From NCBI RefSeq assembly GCF_036898095.1, contig NC_090729.1, positions 72,835,102 to 72,899,101 of the forward strand: a DNA stretch of 64,000 nucleotides, given 5' to 3'. This document shows positions 22,721-32,656 of this stretch, in pieces (position 1 is the stretch's first letter; the number at the start of each line of letters is the position of its first letter). The translations under genes and the position numbers were made by a program. Below the pieces are notes generated by a model that saw only the letters and a program-made list of their open reading frames with translations, ran no database searches and had not been told where the DNA came from. The stretch is from Palaemon carinicauda. Taxonomy: Eukaryota > Arthropoda > Malacostraca > Decapoda > Palaemonidae.

Positions 22721-24408
22721 GAGGAGTACGTGAAGTGCGACCACGGCTTCTGTGGAGTGAAGCGCCCGCACTTCTATGGGCACACGGCGTGTAGAACTCA
22801 CGCCCCTTGTGCCAACAAGAAAGGCGATCTGAAGTTTTGGGACCCGCAGAACTGTACGGTCTGCCAGGACCGCCTGGTCGAGGCGTTCAATAATCCTCCC
22901 TCAGCGGAGGTTAGGGACGCTTCTCGAGAGAAGCTACGCAAGTGGGTGCGTGGCTTCCAGAAGAACGCCACTGGACCATACCTTGCCTCTGAGGACTTGA
23001 GGGCCTTGCTTTTCCCGAAGGCATCCCCAGACTCTGTGGTCCCAAGGATCAGATCCCCACCGTCCAGATAACGGTGGAACCCGATGTAATCATGGCTCAG
23101 TCCATGCACGAGTGCCGCCTGGATACCGACAACGCGGAACGTATGTCGGAAGTGTCGGAGAACACGGAGAGGAACCTCATGGCCGAAGAACTGGACTATG
23201 AGGAAGACCAAGTGGAATACACCGAGTCGGAGCAAGAGGTCGCTCCGCCTTCCACCCCCACACCGACTCCTACACTGACGGATGTATCACTCCCGTCTAC
23301 CTCCGCTACCCCGGACCCCATCCCATCCAGCGCCCAGGAGATGTTCCGAATGCTCGAAGCTCTCATGGACAAGAAACTCCGTGAGACGCACGAATACATC
23401 AGGACCATGGGAAGTTCAAAGAAGCCGAAAAAGATTTTAGTTAAGGACCTCCCGGCATGCTCAGACGCCAACCCCTGGAGGCATGCCGAGCACATGCCAA
23501 TCACAACGGGCAAGATCTTCATCAGTGAGAAGGTCGGCTCGGTTGCCCTGGAAGAAGCGGAATTCTTCCCGAGTTTTGAGGCTTATCCGGACTGTTACGT
23601 CCGACTTCGATCCGAACCTGCCTCTAAAGAGGAGACTGAACCGAAGGAGGTGATCGTGTTCGATCTCCCGAAGGCCCAGGCTATGCTGGCCAATACTGTT
23701 AAAAGTAGGGGTTTTACCTGCTCAAAGCTTCCGGCGTTGAGCAAGAAGCACCCTACCTACGTCGCACCAGACGATGCGATCCTCCCCTTCATGGAAAAGG
23801 CCTTCGCTGCGGTACACAAGGCAGTGGAAGAAGGGAAACCCTGTCCTGCACTGGAGAAGTGCAGACCCTTCTCCCTGATTACTCCCCCCGATGTTCGACA
23901 CTGGAAAGATGTCCAGCATACATTCGTGGTGGGGAAACTGGAACCTGACGTTGCTGGATGTCAGTTTAACGAAGACCTCCCGAAACTTAATGACCATCTC
24001 CTTCGTCGGGAACATGACACGAAGGAAAGGCTCGCCGCATCCATGTCCCTCCAGGTACAGCTCGACGTCATGGCCGGTGACATTAGAGTCCCCGATTACT
24101 ACATGGTGCTCGCCAAAACGCATTTGGCGACTGTAGTTAAAGACCTGTACAGCTTCATGAAGGCTCGTAGAGCCTGTCGGGAATTCGTGTTCTCCAGTGC
24201 CACAGTGAGACACGAACCCCGGAGGCTGATTTCCTCCAACATCTGGGGTAAGCACCTCTTTCCTTCTGCCCTTGTGAAAGAGATCATCGACAAGGCCGCC
24301 ACGGAGAACAGGAACCTTCTCCACAAGTGGGGCATGTCGAAGAAGAGGAAATCCTCTCAGGACGACGGCCCTCAACCTAAGAGGAAATCCTCCAAGCAGA
24401 AACCCTAG
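22721..24408 (+). pseudogene. DIRS C gag-like protein (ORF1), one frameshift
   Basis: Starts as an exon-like GAGGAG after the acceptor. The first about 55 residues form a Cys/His domain: KC-x4-C, YGH-x2-CRTHA-x2-C, then WDPQ-x1-C-x2-C. Next come REKLRKWVRGFQKN, an acidic and Pro/Ser/Thr-rich stretch, and the conserved NPWRHAEHMPI, YPDCYVRLRSEP, LSKKHPTY, HATVxKDLYSFMKARRACREFVF-like block and LISSNIWGK. A basic tail (SKKRKSS, QPKRKSSK) suggests nuclear targeting. A one-base deletion near 23,045 is the only frame break. A TAG at 24,406-24,408, followed by CAA, ends the frame. Beyond it the same frame is open and RG-rich (RGRGGRGASGRG). It probably packages the RNA; no known fold was recognised. 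Confidence 0.82.
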
Positions 24409-24453
24409 CAACGTCAACAGAGACGGCAGTTTCTGGGATCCGCTACTCCCCAA

Positions 24454-26520
24454 GTGGCAGCTCAGCCACAGCAGACCTTTCAGCTGGTCACCCAACCGGT
24501 CTTGTCACAGTCGCCGGTTTTCACCCCTGCTTTCGAGCAACAGACGACTACCTTTCGTCCCAAAGGTAGAGGCTCAAACAGAGGTGCAGGCAGAGACGCA
24601 TCTCGCCGTCCCTCCAGAGGCAGAGGAGGAAGGGGAGCTAGCGGCCGAGGCAGTAAACCCTCGGGACACCAGAAGCAATTAAGTGCTTCCGGTGGGAGGA
24701 AGACTCCGCCAATTCCAGGATCGTTGGACCTTCGATCCCTGGGCACACAGCATCGTCAAGAAGGGTCTAGGCTGGAGTTGGACTCAACCACCCCCAACCT
24801 TCAAGCAATTCTTCCAACAATCAACTCCCCTTCTGGAAGTATATGTCCTAGACCTCTTGAACAAGAAGGTGATAAGGAGGGTAAAGTCAACCAGGTTCCA
24901 AGGGAGACTGTTTTGCGTCCCCAAGAAGGACTCCGACAAGCTCAGAGTCATTCTAGACTTATCCCCCTCAACAAGTTCATAGCGAACAACAAGTTCAAGA
25001 TGCTGACTCTTCAACAGATAAGGACCCTTCTGCCTCAAGGTTCCTACACGGTCTCCATAGACCTGGCGGATGCCTACTGGCACGTTCCAATGAACCACCA
25101 CGCTTCCTCCTACCTAGGATTTCGACTCCAAAGGAAAAGCTACGCCTTCAGGGCCATGCCCTTCGGCCTCAACGTGGCCCCTCGGATCTTCACAAAGCTG
25201 GCGGACGCCATCGTTCAACAGCTTCGCCTCCGAGACGTCCAGGTGATGGCCTACCTCGACGACTGGCTAGTCTTGGCTCCATCGCCCGAGGATTGTTTAA
25301 GATCCTGCAACAAAGTTACCCAGTTCCTAGAACACCTGGGATTCAAGATAAACGCGAAGAAATCTCGCCTCTCTCCAGCTCAGAAGTTCCAATGGTTAGG
25401 AATCCAGTGGAACCTTCAGTCACACAGCCTTTCCATTCCCCAGAAGAAAAGGAAGGAAATAGCAGGGTCTGTCAAGCGACTGCTGAAATCCAAACGGATC
25501 TCAAGACGTCAGCAGGAACGAGTTCTAAGCTCTCTACAGTTCACCTCAGTGACAAACCCAGTGCTACGTGCACAGCTAAAGGATACCGCGGGAGTCTGGA
25601 GACGTTCCGCATCCATCGCTCGAAGAGACCTCAAGAGACGGCTCCCAAACAGACTTCGGCTGCTCCTAAAGCCGTGGTCAGAAGCAAAGGCCCTGAAAAG
25701 GTCCTTCCCTCTTCAACACCCACCTCCATCACTCAACATCCACGCGGACGCTTCGCTGGAGGGTTGGGGAGGTCACTCCCACCAAAGACAGGCTCAAGGA
25801 ACATGGTCTCCCCTATTCAAGACGTTTCACATCAACATCTTGGAGGCCATGGCGGTCCTTCTAACTCTGAAGAAACTCTCCCCGCCTCCCTCGATCCATA
25901 TTCGTCTAACCCTAGACAACTCAGTGGTAGTTCGATGTCTCAATCGCCAAGGCTCAAGATCGCCCCAGATAAATCAGGTGCTTCTGACAATCTTCTGTCT
26001 GGCAGAGAAGAAGAAATGGCACCTGTCTGCAGTTCACCTACAAGGATTCCGCAACGTGACGGCGGACGCTCTATCTCGGACAAGGCCGATAGAGTCGGAG
26101 TGGTCTCTAGACGCAAGATCATTCTCCTTCATCTCTTACCAAGTCCCAGAACTTCAGATCGATCTCTTCGCAACGAGCGACAACAATCAACTTCCTCGAT
26201 ATGTGGCCCCGTACGAGGACCCCAAGGCAGAAGCAGTGGACGCCATGTCACTGGATTGGAACAGGTGGTCCAAGATCTACCTGTTCCCTCCCACCAACCT
26301 TCTGCTGAAAGTCTTCTCCAAACTGAGAACCTTCAAAGGAACAGCAGCCCTATTGGCTCCCAAGTGGCCTCGGAGCAACTGGTACCCCCTAGTCCTGGAG
26401 CTACAACCCACGCTGATCCCTCTCCCTGGCCCAGTTCTCTCCCAGCAAGTACAGAAGTCGACTGTCTTCGCTTCATCATTGAAAGTCAGGGACCTTCATC
26501 TCATGATTTTCTCTCCCTAG
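24454..26520 (+). pseudogene. DIRS C reverse transcriptase-RNase H (ORF2), one frameshift
   Basis: The true ORF2 frame overlaps the RG-rich gag extension (MLPVGGRLRQFQDRWTFDPW from 24,683; FCVPKKDSDKLRVILDLS). A one-base deletion near 24,967 then moves RT into the frame that also contains the gag extension, and this frame is open to the TAG at 26,518-26,520. RT motifs: SIDLADAYWHVPM, FRAMPFGLNVAPRIF, catalytic MAYLDDWLV near 25,250, LGFKINAKKS. RNase H: HADASLEGWGG, ILEAMAVLLTLKKL, LTLDNSVVVRCLN, VHLQGFRNVTADALSR. The C-terminal extension has IDLFATSDNNQ, YVAPYEDPKAEAVDAMSLDW and LLAPKWPRSNWYP, as in other DIRS elements. No methyltransferase domain was seen. Confidence 0.88.
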
Positions 26521-27491
26521 CCGCGAAGAAAAGGTTCGGGATATCGAAGAAGAGTCTCGACTTCCTCGAGGAATACAAGACCGAATCCACACGACGGCAA
26601 TACGAATCATCCTGGAGAAAATGGATCTCATTCATCAAGGCAAAAAATCCTACGGAAATCACCATCGATTTTTGCATGTCCTTCTTCATTCACCTTCATG
26701 GACAAGGCTTGGCAGCCAACACGATTTCTACTTGCAAATCGGCCTTGACTAGACCACTAATGTACGCCTTCCAGATTGATCTGTCCAGCGACATCTTCAA
26801 TAAACTGCCGAAGGCATGCGCTCGTCTACGCCCAGTACCCCCACCAAAACCGATCTCCTGGTCCCTGGACAAGGTGCTCCATTTTGCCTCCAACTTGGAC
26901 AATGATTCGTGCCCTCTCAAGGATCTGACTCAAAAAGTTATTTTTCTTTTTGCTCTTGCCTCAGGAGCCCGAGTCAGCGAAATAGTGGCATTATCAAGGG
27001 ACGAGGGTCACATTCTGTTTACAGATTCAGGAGACCTTACCCTCTTCCCGGATCCAACGTTTCTCGCCAAAAACGAACTACCCACCAAAAGATGGGGCCC
27101 TTGGAGAATCTGCCCCCTGAAAGAAGATGCCTCTCTATGTCCAGTAGAGAGCCTCAAGGTCTATCTTCGTAGAACTTCTGACTTTGGTGGAGGCCAACTC
27201 TTCAAAGGAGAAACATCGGGCAGCGACCTGTCACTGAAACAACTACGAGCGAAAATCACCTACTTCATTCGTAGAGCGGATCCTGACAGTACACCCGCAG
27301 GTCACGATCCTAGAAAAGTTGCATCGTCTCTGAATTTCTTTCAGAGTATGGATTTTGAAAGCCTTAAGAGTTTCACAGGCAGGAAATCCTCGCGTGTTTT
27401 CTTCAAACATTATGCGAAACAAGTGCATGAAGTCAAACATTTTGTGGTAGCCGCAGGTAGTGTTATGAAACCTGCACCTAACTCTGCATAG
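25293..27491 (+). CDS. DIRS C tyrosine recombinase (ORF3), intact
   Basis: Open for 732 codons. The recombinase proper starts around residue 410 (KKRFGISKKSLDFLEEYK, STRRQYESSWRKW, core-binding region with GLAANTISTCKSALTRPL). The catalytic domain carries Arg at residue 560 (GARVSEIVAL), His671-x-x-Arg674 (HDPRKVASS) and nucleophile Tyr707 (FFKHYAKQ). It would integrate circular cDNA by site-specific recombination, without a DDE integrase. The first about 400 codons overlap ORF2 in another frame and are Ser/Pro/Arg-rich. The true start is unknown; translation may begin well inside this frame. It is the only recombinase in the window with all four catalytic residues and no stop. Confidence 0.85.
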   Translation: MFKILQQSYPVPRTPGIQDKREEISPLSSSEVPMVRNPVEPSVTQPFHSPEEKEGNSRVCQATAEIQTDLKTSAGTSSKLSTVHLSDKPSATCTAKGYRGSLETFRIHRSKRPQETAPKQTSAAPKAVVRSKGPEKVLPSSTPTSITQHPRGRFAGGLGRSLPPKTGSRNMVSPIQDVSHQHLGGHGGPSNSEETLPASLDPYSSNPRQLSGSSMSQSPRLKIAPDKSGASDNLLSGREEEMAPVCSSPTRIPQRDGGRSISDKADRVGVVSRRKIILLHLLPSPRTSDRSLRNERQQSTSSICGPVRGPQGRSSGRHVTGLEQVVQDLPVPSHQPSAESLLQTENLQRNSSPIGSQVASEQLVPPSPGATTHADPSPWPSSLPASTEVDCLRFIIESQGPSSHDFLSLAAKKRFGISKKSLDFLEEYKTESTRRQYESSWRKWISFIKAKNPTEITIDFCMSFFIHLHGQGLAANTISTCKSALTRPLMYAFQIDLSSDIFNKLPKACARLRPVPPPKPISWSLDKVLHFASNLDNDSCPLKDLTQKVIFLFALASGARVSEIVALSRDEGHILFTDSGDLTLFPDPTFLAKNELPTKRWGPWRICPLKEDASLCPVESLKVYLRRTSDFGGGQLFKGETSGSDLSLKQLRAKITYFIRRADPDSTPAGHDPRKVASSLNFFQSMDFESLKSFTGRKSSRVFFKHYAKQVHEVKHFVVAAGSVMKPAPNSA

Positions 27492-28324
27492 AACAGTGAG
27501 TTACTTGGGACTCTAACTCCTCGGGTGCCTATGTTGACCCTCGTGTGATACGTAGTGATTTCAAAGACACTTAGTGCTTTTCATATACTGTTCTTCTCCC
27601 AGGTGAAATGTCATAGTCGTCACATGAGTGCCGCATGCCTAGAGCATGATGTGTTTTCTTTTTAAAGACTGACGTTCCTCTGGAACGAGTGCCTACTAAT
27701 AATTTGTAATTCTCTTTCAGATTCAAGAGCAAGTCTTTCATTACTATGTACATTATAATTTGTTGTAAATTACTTTTACATACTTATTGCATTTAATTAC
27801 CATATTCTACAATTGTGAAATAAAATTTCTATTTTATTACTTGTGCGTCTCAATCCGCTCCTACTTATACTATGAAATACATGACTGTCATAGTTTTATT
27901 ATCCCCTTCCTCTTATATACGATGAAGATTACTAAGGATTCAATCCTTATTATATAGTCACCTCTGCAATGTAATATTCCTACCCAAATACTTACTTACA
28001 TCATGCCTTCGAGACCAGACGATTCTCTCTCTTCACATACAGTGCCTAACCACCACTTGTCTGCTTTTGAGAATGTTCCTATATGAATACCAACCATTCA
28101 GTCTTGTCTCCGAGTTCTTCATGTTCTCCCAGCAAGGTGGGTAGCCCTTCGATGACCACTTTGATCTTCAGCATGGTCCGTTGGGACTTCACTGCCAAGG
28201 GGGCAGGAAGTTTTCTTCCCTACGGTTCCTCTATTGAGATTACTATGCTAACCTGTTCAAAGCCCTCGGCACTTACACTACAAGGGGAAAATCTACCACG
28301 ATACATTGATTCTCTGGTATTCTT
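27492..28324 (+). other. DIRS C 3' non-coding segment
   Basis: AT-rich stretch after the recombinase stop, with AATAAA near 27,820 (GTGAAATAAAATTTC) as a candidate poly(A) signal. Nothing coding was recognised. Confidence 0.5.
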
Positions 28325-28416
28325 CCATCAGGACGCCATGGCTTGAGCCCAAAAAACGGATTTTGAGCGAAGCGAAAAATCTATTTTTGGGTGAGATAGC
28401 CATGGCGTCCTGATGG
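28325..28416 (+). repeat. DIRS C internal complementary region (92 bp)
   Basis: Exact inverted-repeat arms (CCATCAGGACGCCATGGC and its complement) flank the complement of the right-end/left-end junction (GAGCCCAAAAAA joined to CGGATTTTGAGC). The C-specific GCC/GGC variant next to CATGG occurs here and at both termini of this copy. Confidence 0.9.
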
Positions 28417-28497
28417 ACCCTCCCTGCTACTTCGTCCAGTTTTTTCAGGTCCCACCCTGTCCTGCTGTATCATGGTGATCGACAAGCAACTGGCTTC

Positions 28498-28841
28498 AGG
28501 ATGAGGACGGACGTGACGTCATTTAGCAATGGCGCCCGTTTGTTTACGTCTCGAGTACCAAAAGTAGCCACGAACGAGATTAGCTGTGGAACGGCTCCCC
28601 AGCTATTCTCCGCCCCTACACATCGAAGTGTTAACTCTATGTGGGGTGCAGATAGCTATGTGGCGCGTTAATACATGCGTTCCCTGTTGATATACGATGT
28701 CTTAAAGGGAAACCTTTAGGATACTCGCTCCAGAAGTTAGAATTCTGTGATAACCTGTGGTTAAATTCTCTGGGAATATCTAGTAGTTATATACCCAAGG
28801 AAGCTACCAAAAAGGAACCTTCCATCAGGACGCCATGGCTA
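28498..28841 (+). repeat. DIRS C right inverted terminal repeat
   Basis: Inverted partner of 20,004-20,353, separated from the internal complementary region by an 80-bp unique stretch. Confidence 0.88.
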
Positions 28842-28881
28842 TCTCACCCAAAAATAGGTTTTTCGCTTCGCTCAAAATCCG

Positions 28882-29089
28882 TTTCTTAGCTCTTGTGATG
28901 TGCAATGGGCAATAACTTGATCTATGATAAGATTTTCTAACTCTAGAAATTCACATGAAACAGTTAAATTCTTAAGTCTAGTCACAAATGCATCTAAACT
29001 TTCTTGGTCTTTCTGATACGGCTGTGCTGTAAATTGATACCTTTAAAAAAAATTTATTGACCTGAGGGACAAAATATGTGGTAAGAGCC
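28882..29089 (-). pseudogene. Ty3/gypsy gag middle fragment
   Basis: Short gag piece between DIRS C and the piggyBac-type insertion. On the minus strand it reads ALTTYFVPQ near the 29,089 end, then the QKDQESLDAFVTRLKNL and SCEFLELENLIIDQVI blocks typical of Ty3/gypsy gag (UBN2/retrotrans_gag region). A small frameshift or A-run expansion lies near 29,045. The frame continues into 32,657 upstream and 19,997 downstream. Confidence 0.85.
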
Positions 29090-29093
29090 TTAA

Positions 29094-32000
29094 CCCTGGA
29101 ACGGTACGGTGGGTCGTCCGCGACCCCGAGCGTAAAAAAAAAACAGGCTTTTCTCACGTGACTCACCCCCGTGACTGAATTTGTGGGTGATCGACCTGCA
29201 GTAGGTGTCTCGCCTACACGCTCTAGTAGTGTCCAGATGTGCATTGCTGTAGCTGTACTCCTTCCCCGATTTCTGAGACGCGTCGGGGTCGAGCGCGACC
29301 GAGTTTACCCTTCTAAGGTAATTTGCATAATTATCAAAGTTATTACGTCTTATGAAATTGTCGTAGAATGGTGCAACTTGTATAGGTTATCAGTTGTGGA
29401 AAGTCTTGGTGGATTGTTTGGCTACCATGTGCATGATTTTTTTTTTAGTTAAAATGTCGTTCATCACCACGAGGACCATTTTACCGCGAGTGCCCCTTTT
29501 TCATTTTTTTCATTTTTTTGCCAAGTCATTTTTCCGTAAGATATTGCCAAATAGTGTCGTAAAACTTTTGCTTTTTTAGTGTTGGAAAGTGTGTCTAGAT
29601 GATCTGGCTACCCATGCGTGACTTTGTTTTTGTCAGATACGACGTAGTTATTGGTATATTGGGTATTTAACTGCGGTTGCCAATTTCTGTTTTTTTTTCA
29701 ATATTTGTAAAAATTTACTACGTAGTAAGGAATTGCCGTATATTATTGATTTTTTTTTCATGTTTATGCGTTAGAAAGTGTGCCTTGATGGTTGGGCTAA
29801 CACGTGCATGTCTTTTTTTTTATCTGAGATGCCGTATATTAGAATGTTGGGCATTTTACCGCGAGTGCCCCTTTTTCATTTTTTTTTCATTTTTTTGCCA
29901 AGTCATTTTTCCGTAAGATATTGCCAAATAGTGTCGTAAAACTTTTGCTTTTTTAGTGTTGGAAAGTGTGTCTAGATGATCTGGCTACCCATGCGTGACT
30001 TTGTTTTTGTCAGATACGACGTAGTTATTGGTATATTGGGTATTCAACTGCGGTTGCCAATTTCTGTTTTTTTTCAATATTTGTAAAAATTTACTACGTA
30101 GTAAGGAATTGCCGTATATTATTGATTTTTTTTTCATGTTTATGTGTTAGAAAGTGTGCCTTGATGGTTGGGCTAACACGTGCATGTCTTTTTTTATATC
30201 TGAGATGCCGTATATTAGAATGTTGGGCATTTTTCCGCGAGTGCCCCTTTTTATTTGTTTTGCATTTTTTTGCTTAGTCATGTTACCGTAAGGAATTGGC
30301 AAGTAGTGTCGCAAAACTTATATTTTTATAGTGTTGGAAAGTGTTTCTAGATGATCTGGCTACCCATGCCTATTTTTTTTTAGCCAGATATAGCGTATAT
30401 ATAGGTATGTGTTCGATTTTCCTGTGATTGCCATTTTTTCGTTTTTTCCCATTTCTTTCAAAATTACTACGTACTAAGGAACTATCACAGAGTAATGATT
30501 CATTTAGATGTTTATTTGTCGGAAAATGTGCCTTGATGGTTTGCCTAGCACGTGGCTGAAATTTTTTTTTCTGAAATGCGTATAATAAAATGTTGGCCAT
30601 TTTTCCGCGAGTGCCCCTTTTTATTTGTTTTTCATTTTTTTACTTAGTCATGTTACCGTAAGGAATTGGCAAGAAGTGTCGCAAAACTTATATTTTTATA
30701 GTGTTGGAAAGTGTTTCTAGATGATCTGGCTACCCATGCCTATCTTTTTTTTAGCCAGATATGGCGTATATATAGGTATGTGTTCGATTTTCCTGTGATT
30801 GCCATTTTTTCGTTTTTTCCCATTTCTTTCAAAATTACTACGTACTAAGGAACTATCACAGAGTAATGATTCATTTAGATGTTTATTTGTCGGAAAATGT
30901 GCCTTGATGGTTTGCCTAGCACGTGGCTGAATTTTTTTTTTTCTGAAATGCCGTATATTAGAATGTTAGCCATTTTTCCGCGAGTGCCCCTTTTTATTTG
31001 TTTTGCATTTTTTTGCTTAGTCATGTTACCGTAAGGAATTGGCAAGTAGTGTCGCAAAACTTATATTTTTATAGTGTTGGAAAGTGTTTCTAGATGATCT
31101 GGCTACCCATGCCTATCTTTTTTTTTTAGCCAGATATGGCGTATATATAGGTATGTGTTCGATTTTCCGGTGATTGCCATTTTTTCGTTTTTTCCCATTT
31201 CTTTCAAAATTACTACGTACTAAGGAACTATCACAGAGTAATGATTCATTTAGATGTTTATTTGTCGGAAAATGTGCCTTGATGGTTTGCCTAGTACGTG
31301 GCTGAAATTTTTTTTTTCGGAAATGCCGTATATTAGAATGTTGGCCATTTTTCCGCGAGTGCCCCTTTTTATTTGTTTTGCATTTTTTTGCTTAGTCATG
31401 TTACCGTAAGGAATTGGCAAGTAGTGTTGCAAAACTTGTATTTTTATAGTGTTGGAAAGTGTTTCTAGATGATCTGGCTACCCATGCCTATCTTTATTTT
31501 TAGCCAGATATGGCGTATATATAGGTATGTGTTCGATTTTCCTGTGATTGCCACTTTTTCGTTTTTTCCCATTTCTTTCAAAATTACTACGTACTAAGGA
31601 ACTATCACAGAGTAATGATTCCTCTAGATGTTTATTTGTCGGAAAATTTTGTTTACTTCTTTTTTGATTGAATATTATCAAATTTTTTTAGCTAAAATAT
31701 TATATTGTTTTACATTTTTTTTTTCGATTTTATTTCCCTTCAAAAAAATTTTTTTGGGTCAGAATTTTAATTTTATAGTCGTAAAATAATCGACAATTAT
31801 CCAGCAACCCACCATACAATTTTTATGCATATCCAAGAATAATTAGATTAGTAAATAACACCTTGAAATTGACATACCCTTCCTACATTTCAAGTGGCAG
31901 ATTAGGGAGTCTGAGTCAGTGTGGTTGGCGGCCATTTTGTGGACATATCCGAAGCGTAAGTTGCCCTATCTATATATATTCTTGTTCCCTATAGAATTTG

Positions 32001-32652
32001 TGATATTTTGGTATATTTTTACCTGCATAAATATCATATTATATATTAAATATATGTATTTTTTCCGAAATTTCTAAGTACTCAAAAAATTACCTTTAGA
32101 TATGGCCCCTGATATAAATGTAATTTACAAAATAATGAAGATTTTTTTACATATTTCTATTTTAGGATAACATATGTTTATTCCCTAAAATAATTAGCCA
32201 CTTCCTATTTCATTTGGGTACCCAAATAAATTCATGAAATTTGGACAAATATTTTTGGCCAAAAAAAGTTACCCTTTTTTTCTCATTTCAGATCTTCACC
32301 TCCATGGGTCTGACTTCATCTAAAATACATCAAGATGTGTCCTAAACATTCAAGAATCAATTCCTAAAAGGATTTGTTTATATATGTATAAACTTTTTTT
32401 TTATGAATTTTTATGTAAGGTCTTTTTTTTTCTACTTAATTTTTTAAAATATTTATAATAAATAGTTTTTATGCAGATGAGTAGTATTTATCTTTACAGT
32501 TGTTTTAAGCATTCATTGAAGTTTTTTTTTTGGCAAAAGAAAAAAGGAGGTTACTGCAAAAACTGATTTTTCAAGAATTTTTTTTGGCGTCGGGGTCGCG
32601 CAAGTCCGAGTATACCTTTAAAGGGGTGTCCGAGGAGCGTACCTATCCAGGG
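29094..32652. mobile_element. non-autonomous piggyBac-type element with internal satellite
   Basis: A 3,559-bp insertion flanked by TTAA on both sides (29,090-29,093 and 32,653-32,656). The termini are inverted repeats beginning CCCTGGA, with the left arm CCCTGGAACGGTACG and the right arm CCCTGGATAGGTACG. TTAA duplication and CCC-starting TIRs are the hallmarks of piggyBac. A right-end subterminal block (GCGTCGGGGTCG, then GAGTATACC-like) is repeated near 29,281 on the left. No transposase frame is present. Removing the element with one TTAA restores an open gypsy gag frame, which confirms the boundaries. Confidence 0.82.
29390..31650. repeat. dimeric satellite, about 372-bp period, about six units
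   Basis: Six GCGAGTGCCCC landmarks occur at 29,491, 29,876, 30,242, 30,612, 30,985 and 31,360, a spacing of 366-385 bp. Each unit consists of two related halves of about 185 bp, each starting with a GG-AAA-GTGT block followed by TAGATGATCTGGCTA or TTGATGGTTTGCCTA. The plus strand is strongly T-rich. The array lies wholly inside the piggyBac-type element. Confidence 0.85.
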
Positions 32653-32656
32653 TTAA

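Larger units (their letters stand above)
19998..28881 (+). mobile_element. DIRS-type YR retrotransposon copy C (best preserved)
   Basis: An 8.88-kb plus-strand DIRS element inserted in gypsy gag. It runs from a T-run plus GGGCTCAAGCC at 20,004 to CAAAATCCG at 28,873-28,881, and gypsy gag resumes at TTTCTTAGCTC. Parts: left ITR 20,004-20,353, micro-ORF, 2.26-kb leader, gag, RT-RNase H, recombinase, 92-bp internal complementary region, right ITR 28,498-28,841. Only two one-base frameshifts and one stop were found across its three ORFs. Its terminal and internal copies share the C-specific GGCGTCC variant. It is the youngest or most recently active DIRS copy here, judged by coding integrity. Confidence 0.92.

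Noticed and set aside
29390..31650. CRISPR-like array
   Set aside because: Regular 372-bp spacing with no short repeat-unique spacer structure; it is a eukaryotic satellite.
29094..31681. Several 60-90 residue ORFs repeated through the satellite
   Set aside because: They recur with the satellite period in repeat DNA and have no codon-like conservation between units.
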